Below, piece by piece: positions 5,577 through 9,347 of a stretch of 9,347 bases of DNA. Made by a program: the position numbers and the translations under genes. The stretch covers positions 1 through 9,347 of the forward strand of contig JAPOLF010000076.1 of the NCBI GenBank assembly GCA_029977305.1. Reading direction: 5' to 3'. This DNA comes from a bacterium. GTDB lineage: Bacteria > Chloroflexota > Chloroflexia > Thermomicrobiales > UBA6265. Each line of letters opens with the position of its first letter. Position 1 is the stretch's first letter. Under the pieces are notes generated by a model. That model saw nothing but the letters and a program-made list of their open reading frames with translations. It did no database searches and was not told the DNA's origin.

Positions 5577-7268
5577 ATGACGGCAGGACGGACGCTCCGC
5601 ATCGCCACCCGTGGCAGCCAGTTGGCCATCGCTCAAGCCGAGCGCGTGCGGGATCTCCTCCTCCAAGCCGAACCATCGCTGCGCATCGAGATCACCCCCG
5701 TCTCCACCGAAGGTGACCGCGACAAGACCTCGCCATTGACCGTCATCGGCGGCCGCGGCGTCTTCACGAGTGGCATCCAGGACGCGCTGCTCACCGGCGC
5801 TGCCGACATCGCCGTCCACTCTGCCAAAGACTTGCCATCAAGCCCGACCCCGGGGCTCGTTATCGCCGCGTTCCCGGAGCGGGAAGACCCGCGCGATGTG
5901 ATCGTCTCCCGTCACGATGTCGGCCTCGCCGATCTCCCCCCGAATCCGGTGATCGGAACCTCTTCCCGTCGCCGGGCAGCGCAAGTCCTTGCCATCCGCC
6001 CCGATGCCGTCCTCGTCGACCTCCGCGGCAACATCGACACCCGCCTCCGCAAAGCAGAAAGCCCTGAGTTCGACGCGGTGGTCATCGCCGCCGCCGGCCT
6101 CACCCGCATGGGGTGGGATGACTGCATCACCGAACACCTCGATCCCGCGACCATGGTGCCCTCCCCGGGTCAAGGCGCCCTCGCCGTCGAGGCCCGCCAC
6201 GATGACAGCGAGGTCCTAGCCCTGCTCGCCCGGATCGACGATCCGTCGGTCCGTGCCGCGGTCACCGCTGAGCGTGCCTTCCTCGTCGCCATCGGTGCCG
6301 GCTGTACCCAACCGATTGGCGCCCACGCGGCACACGGTACGCTTCGCGCCTTCGCCGCAAGCGAAGACCTCACCGTGGCATCCATCGCCACGCATGCGCT
6401 AGCACCGGAGGTGGCGAACGAGATTGCCGCAGGACTCGCCGAACGCCTGCTCGCCACCACCACCCACCGAGACTCACCCGACCTGCTGGGCGAGCGCGTG
6501 CTCATCACCCGCCCGGTCGATCAGGCTGGGCCATTGGTGCGTGCCGTGATTGCCGCGGGGGCCGAGGCCGTGGTGGCACCGGCGATCTCCATCCTCCCCG
6601 TTGATCCCCCCACCCCGGAGATGGAGGCGGCCCTCGCCGCGGTCGCCAGCGGTGGCGTTGATTGGCTGCTCTTCACTAGTGCCAATGCGGTCGAGGCCGT
6701 CATTCCACGTCTTGATCCCGCGATGCGCGCAACCCTGCGCATCGGCGCCATCGGCACCGCGACTGCCGCGGCGCTGCGTCAACGCGGCGTCGTCCCGACC
6801 ATGCAAGCCCGCATGTCCTCCGCCGCCGGCCTCGCTGAAGAGATCGCTGGCCTAGGGATAGTTGGCGCCACTGTTGTCGTGCCACAGGGCAATCTCGCAC
6901 GTCCGGAGTTGGTGGATCGCCTGCGCGAACACGGTGCAAACGTCATGCCGGTCGTCGTCTACCGCACCGAGGTCGCCACCAAGCCGGACCGCCGCCTGCA
7001 GGAGCAACTCGCCCAACAGCCAGTGAGCGCCGTCACGCTCACCTCACCCTCGGCGGTTGCGGGCCTACATGCCTTGCTCGGCGGATCGTGGGAACGCCTG
7101 CATGGCGCTCGCACGGTGTGCGTCGGTGAGACGACCGCCGCAGCCGCCGAAGATGCAGGTCTCGCCGTCGCAGCGATCGCCCCCGAGGCAGGGGTCGATG
7201 GCCTGATGTCCGCTATTCGATCCGTACGCCACGCCGCAATCGCAGGAGCCCGGGAGGGACGGGGATGA
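5577..7268 (+). CDS. hemC/hemD: Fused hydroxymethylbilane synthase / uroporphyrinogen-III synthase (HemC-HemD)
   Basis: This 563-aa cytosolic bifunctional enzyme joins four porphobilinogens into hydroxymethylbilane (HemC), then cyclises it with D-ring inversion to uroporphyrinogen III (HemD). HemC covers about residues 1-300: TRGSQLAIAQA near the start, HSAKDLP at 81-87 with catalytic D85, IGTSSRRRAAQ, LRGNIDTRLRK, PGQGALAVEAR, and GAGCTQPIG with C243, the attachment point of the dipyrromethane cofactor (C242 in E. coli). HemD follows from about G305: GERVLITRP, LLFTSANAVEAV, VVPQGNLARPELVDRL and TLTSPSAVAGL. HemC alone is usually about 300 aa and HemD about 250, so both halves are full length and no frameshift is seen. 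ATG 5577 has GAGG at 8 nt. The TGA overlaps the hemB ATG by 4 bp (ATGA), indicating translational coupling. Such fusions are known in a few bacterial groups. The unstable product would pass directly between domains (inference). Confidence 0.95.
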   Translation: MTAGRTLRIATRGSQLAIAQAERVRDLLLQAEPSLRIEITPVSTEGDRDKTSPLTVIGGRGVFTSGIQDALLTGAADIAVHSAKDLPSSPTPGLVIAAFPEREDPRDVIVSRHDVGLADLPPNPVIGTSSRRRAAQVLAIRPDAVLVDLRGNIDTRLRKAESPEFDAVVIAAAGLTRMGWDDCITEHLDPATMVPSPGQGALAVEARHDDSEVLALLARIDDPSVRAAVTAERAFLVAIGAGCTQPIGAHAAHGTLRAFAASEDLTVASIATHALAPEVANEIAAGLAERLLATTTHRDSPDLLGERVLITRPVDQAGPLVRAVIAAGAEAVVAPAISILPVDPPTPEMEAALAAVASGGVDWLLFTSANAVEAVIPRLDPAMRATLRIGAIGTATAAALRQRGVVPTMQARMSSAAGLAEEIAGLGIVGATVVVPQGNLARPELVDRLREHGANVMPVVVYRTEVATKPDRRLQEQLAQQPVSAVTLTSPSAVAGLHALLGGSWERLHGARTVCVGETTAAAAEDAGLAVAAIAPEAGVDGLMSAIRSVRHAAIAGAREGRG

Positions 7269-8323
7269 GCCACACCTTCAGCGACGACCAACAACCTCTA
7301 CCCAAATTCCATCGCATGCGGCGGCGGCGCAGCAGCGGCCCCATCAGGGATTTCGTCCGAGAGCACGAGGTGCATGCGTCGGATTTCATCTACCCGCTCT
7401 TCATCTCCCATGGCGTCGGTGTCCGCTCCGCGATCTCCTCGATGCCTGGGCAGTTCCAACTCTCCGTCGATCAACTCGCCGAGGAGATCGCCGATCTCCA
7501 ATCCCTCGGCATCCCTGCGGTGCTGCTCTTCGGCATCCCCGCCGAGAAAGATCACCTCGCCACCGGGGCCTACGATCCGGATGGGGTCGTCCAACGCGCT
7601 GTCCGTGAGATCAAGCGGGTCGCCCCATCGATGCTCGTCATCACCGACGTCTGCGGCTGCGAGTACACCGATCACGGCCACTGCGGCATCCTCGATGGCT
7701 GCGAGGTCGACAACGACCAGACCCTCACCCTTCTCGCCCGAACCGCCCTGAGCCATGCCGACGCGGGGGCCGACATCGTCGCGCCCTCCGACATGATGGA
7801 TGGCCGCGTCGCGATCATCCGCCATGCGCTCGACCGCGCGGGCCACATCAACACCCCGATAATGTCGTATGCCGCGAAGTACGCATCTGCCTTCTATGGC
7901 CCCTTCCGCGAGGCCGCCGCGAGCATGCCCGCATTCGGCGATCGCCGGTCGCACCAGATGGATCCCGGCAATGCCCGCGAAGCGATGATCGAAATCGCGC
8001 TCGATCTCGAAGAAGGCGCGGACATCGTCATCATCAAGCCCGGTCTGCCTTACCTCGACATCCTGCGCGCCGCCCGCGACCGGTTCGACATCCCACTCGT
8101 CGCCTACAACGTCAGCGGCGAGTTCGCGATGGTGAAAGCCGCCGCCCAACTCGGTTGGATCGACGAGCGTCGCGTCGCCCTGGAGGCGCTGTTGGCGATG
8201 AAGCGCGCTGGAGCCTCCCGGATCATCACCTACCATGCGAAGGATGCCGCCCGCTGGCTCGCCGAGAACAACGCCACCGGGAGCCACGCCAGCCCCCGAC
8301 CCGACGAACTCACCGCCGTCTGA
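7265..8323 (+). CDS. hemB: Porphobilinogen synthase (delta-aminolevulinic acid dehydratase)
   Basis: HemB condenses two 5-aminolevulinates into porphobilinogen, the substrate of the preceding gene product, in the cytosol. The 352-aa protein is slightly longer than usual because of short polar ends. Diagnostic features: RRRRSS near the N-terminus, DFIYPLFI, the metal site DVCGCEYTDHGHCG with C130, C132 and C140 (the three-cysteine zinc form), the first active-site lysine K205 in SYAAKYASAFYGPFR, and the Schiff-base lysine K258 in IIKPGLPYLD. YNVSGEF is the usual closing motif. ATG 7265 lies in the ATGA overlap with hemCD, behind GGAGGGACGGGG. The next gene, hemQ, starts 20 bp after its stop. 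No hemA or hemL precursor gene lies in this window. Confidence 0.97.
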   Translation: MSHTFSDDQQPLPKFHRMRRRRSSGPIRDFVREHEVHASDFIYPLFISHGVGVRSAISSMPGQFQLSVDQLAEEIADLQSLGIPAVLLFGIPAEKDHLATGAYDPDGVVQRAVREIKRVAPSMLVITDVCGCEYTDHGHCGILDGCEVDNDQTLTLLARTALSHADAGADIVAPSDMMDGRVAIIRHALDRAGHINTPIMSYAAKYASAFYGPFREAAASMPAFGDRRSHQMDPGNAREAMIEIALDLEEGADIVIIKPGLPYLDILRAARDRFDIPLVAYNVSGEFAMVKAAAQLGWIDERRVALEALLAMKRAGASRIITYHAKDAARWLAENNATGSHASPRPDELTAV

Positions 8324-8343
8324 TCAACCACGAGGAGAGACTG

Positions 8344-9093
8344 ATGACCACCGAATCCCCGAGCGGCATGGCCCCGCAACCCGGCAAGCGCCAGTACGTG
8401 AAGTTCAACTTCTTCAAGATCGATCCAGCATGGCGCCGCCTCGATCGCGAGGTGCGCGACCGCCACGTGGCGGAACTGACCGCGCTCATCGAGGAGTGGG
8501 GACGACGCAACCTCGTCCGCTGTTACTCCACCCTTGGCCTCCGGGGCGATGTCGACTGCATGATCTGGCACGTCAGTTACGACCTCGACGACATCCAGAA
8601 CATGCTCTCCGAGATCTATGGCACCGGCCTCGGTGCCTACTTCACGTCGCCCCAGTCCTACCTCTCGATGACCAAGAACTCCGCCTATGTTGAGAAATAC
8701 GCTGGCCCCGGGGAAGACCGCTTCACGCGCCTCTCCCTCGCACCTGGCAATGCCAAATACCTGTTCGTCTACCCGATGACCAAGCAGCGCGAGTGGTACG
8801 GCCTGCCGCAGGACGAGCGCCAGCAAGCGATGAATCAACACATTGCCATCGGTGCGACCTACACCACCGTCAAGATCAACACGACGTACTCGTTCGGCCT
8901 CGATGATCCCGAATTCGTCGTCGCGTTCGAGAGCGATGAACCCGGCGATTTCCTCGACCTCGTGCAGGAGTTGCGCGGATCCGTCTCCAGTGCCTACACG
9001 CTGAGTGATGTTCCGGTCTTCACCTGCCGCAGCACCTCAGCCGAAGGCATGCTTCGCGCCCTGGCCACCGATCGCGCCGCCGTGGCCCGCTAG
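8344..9093 (+). CDS. hemQ: HemQ, coproheme decarboxylase (chlorite dismutase-like family)
   Basis: HemQ/ChdC decarboxylates the two propionates of Fe-coproporphyrin III (coproheme), with peroxide as oxidant, to give heme b, the last step of the coproporphyrin-dependent route. The start is ATG 8344 with AGGAG (8333-8337) at 6 nt; the frame is open upstream inside hemB but has no such site. The product is 249 aa, normal for the family. Landmarks: YVKFNFFKIDPAWRRL near the N-terminus, FVYPMTKQREWY with Y143 and K147 in the position of the catalytic YPMxK of characterised HemQ, the putative proximal heme ligand H166 in MNQHIAIG (many relatives have HG here), and YSFGLDDPEFVVAFESD. The YPMTK stretch and operon membership argue for HemQ and against a chlorite-degrading enzyme. 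It lies between hemB and hemE. Confidence 0.94.
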   Translation: MTTESPSGMAPQPGKRQYVKFNFFKIDPAWRRLDREVRDRHVAELTALIEEWGRRNLVRCYSTLGLRGDVDCMIWHVSYDLDDIQNMLSEIYGTGLGAYFTSPQSYLSMTKNSAYVEKYAGPGEDRFTRLSLAPGNAKYLFVYPMTKQREWYGLPQDERQQAMNQHIAIGATYTTVKINTTYSFGLDDPEFVVAFESDEPGDFLDLVQELRGSVSSAYTLSDVPVFTCRSTSAEGMLRALATDRAAVAR

Positions 9094-9100
9094 GCTTTCC

Positions 9101-9347
9101 ATGACGACCATGCCACCCATGTCCGGGCGCAGCCGATTCCTCGCCGCCGCACACCGTCAACGCGTGGACACCACCCCGGTGTGGTTCATGCGCCAGGCGG
9201 GACGGTGCCTGCCGGAGTACCGCACCCTGCGTGAGCATCACCCCTTCATGGAGGTCGCCACCACCCCGGAACTCGCCGCCCGCGCCACGCTGATGCCGGT
9301 CGATCGCTGGGGCGTCGATGGCGCCGTCCTCTTCGCCGACATCATGC
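9101..9347 (+). CDS. hemE: Uroporphyrinogen decarboxylase (partial, N-terminal part)
   Basis: HemE decarboxylates the four acetate side chains of uroporphyrinogen III to give coproporphyrinogen III. The 82 codons present match its start: SRFLAAAHRQRVDTTPVWFMRQAGR with the substrate-binding arginines of RQAGR, LPEYRTLREH, an ELAARATLMPVDRWG helix, and FADIM at the edge, where the family has the conserved active-site Asp of FSDI. The usual Tyr or Ser in GR(Y/S)LPEYR is Cys here. ATG 9101 starts 7 bp after the hemQ stop with only a weak AGG upstream; in-frame ATGs at 9110 and 9119 are alternatives. The rest of the protein is beyond the right edge. It is the last visible gene of the operon. Confidence 0.95.
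   Translation, partial: MTTMPPMSGRSRFLAAAHRQRVDTTPVWFMRQAGRCLPEYRTLREHHPFMEVATTPELAARATLMPVDRWGVDGAVLFADIM

Noticed and set aside
7298..8287. 329-codon antisense frame opposite hemB
   Set aside because: hemB is unmistakable on the plus strand; the antisense product has no recognisable pattern.

Overview
The window is visibly GC-rich with strong C/G third-position bias. It carries a chromosomal housekeeping neighbourhood rather than a mobile element: I see no transposase, phage gene, CRISPR array or integrase. Three things point to a monoderm-type, GC-rich bacterium, most likely Chloroflexota (Thermomicrobia-like): a coproheme-pathway gene (hemQ), a fused hemC-hemD, and a small exported protein ending in an LPxTG-like signal with an alanine-rich membrane tail. 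That placement is inference; no phylogenetic marker was searched.

Layout. 1-464 (minus): the N-terminal part of a DUF92 integral membrane protein, running off the left edge. 569-644 (plus): tRNA-Lys(UUU) with its own -35/-10 just upstream. 769-1590 (plus): an exported protein of unknown function with a cysteine-rich C-terminus. 1734-3379 (plus): a Tat-signal amidase-signature enzyme whose C-terminus is split off by a -1 frameshift near 3095. 3372-3941 (minus): a small exported low-complexity protein, convergent with and slightly overlapping the amidase. 4082-4609 (minus): a TspO/MBR-family membrane protein. 4841-5302 (plus): a small exported protein with a sortase-like MPETG tail, divergent from tspO across 231 bp that hold two palindromes. 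5329-5359: a strong hairpin, the likely terminator.

5395-9347 (plus): a heme biosynthesis operon, hemCD (fused) - hemB - hemQ - hemE, with the right edge cutting hemE. It has a good sigma-70-type promoter (TTGACA-N18-TAGAAT), followed at the predicted transcription start by an inverted plus direct repeat of TTGCAC that looks like an operator. The genes are tightly packed: a 4-bp ATGA overlap for hemCD/hemB, 20 bp between hemB and hemQ, and 7 bp between hemQ and hemE. HemB makes porphobilinogen, HemC polymerises it to hydroxymethylbilane, HemD cyclises it to uroporphyrinogen III, and HemE decarboxylates that to coproporphyrinogen III. HemQ acts at the very end, decarboxylating coproheme to heme b. 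The operon therefore implies the coproporphyrin-dependent route; the oxidase and ferrochelatase would be encoded elsewhere. TspO, a porphyrin-binding family, lies next to this operon.

The most notable observations are the repeat array at the hem transcription start, the palindromes between tspO and the sortase-tailed protein, the amidase frameshift, and two unfamiliar exported proteins. I did not find a clearly new multi-gene system.
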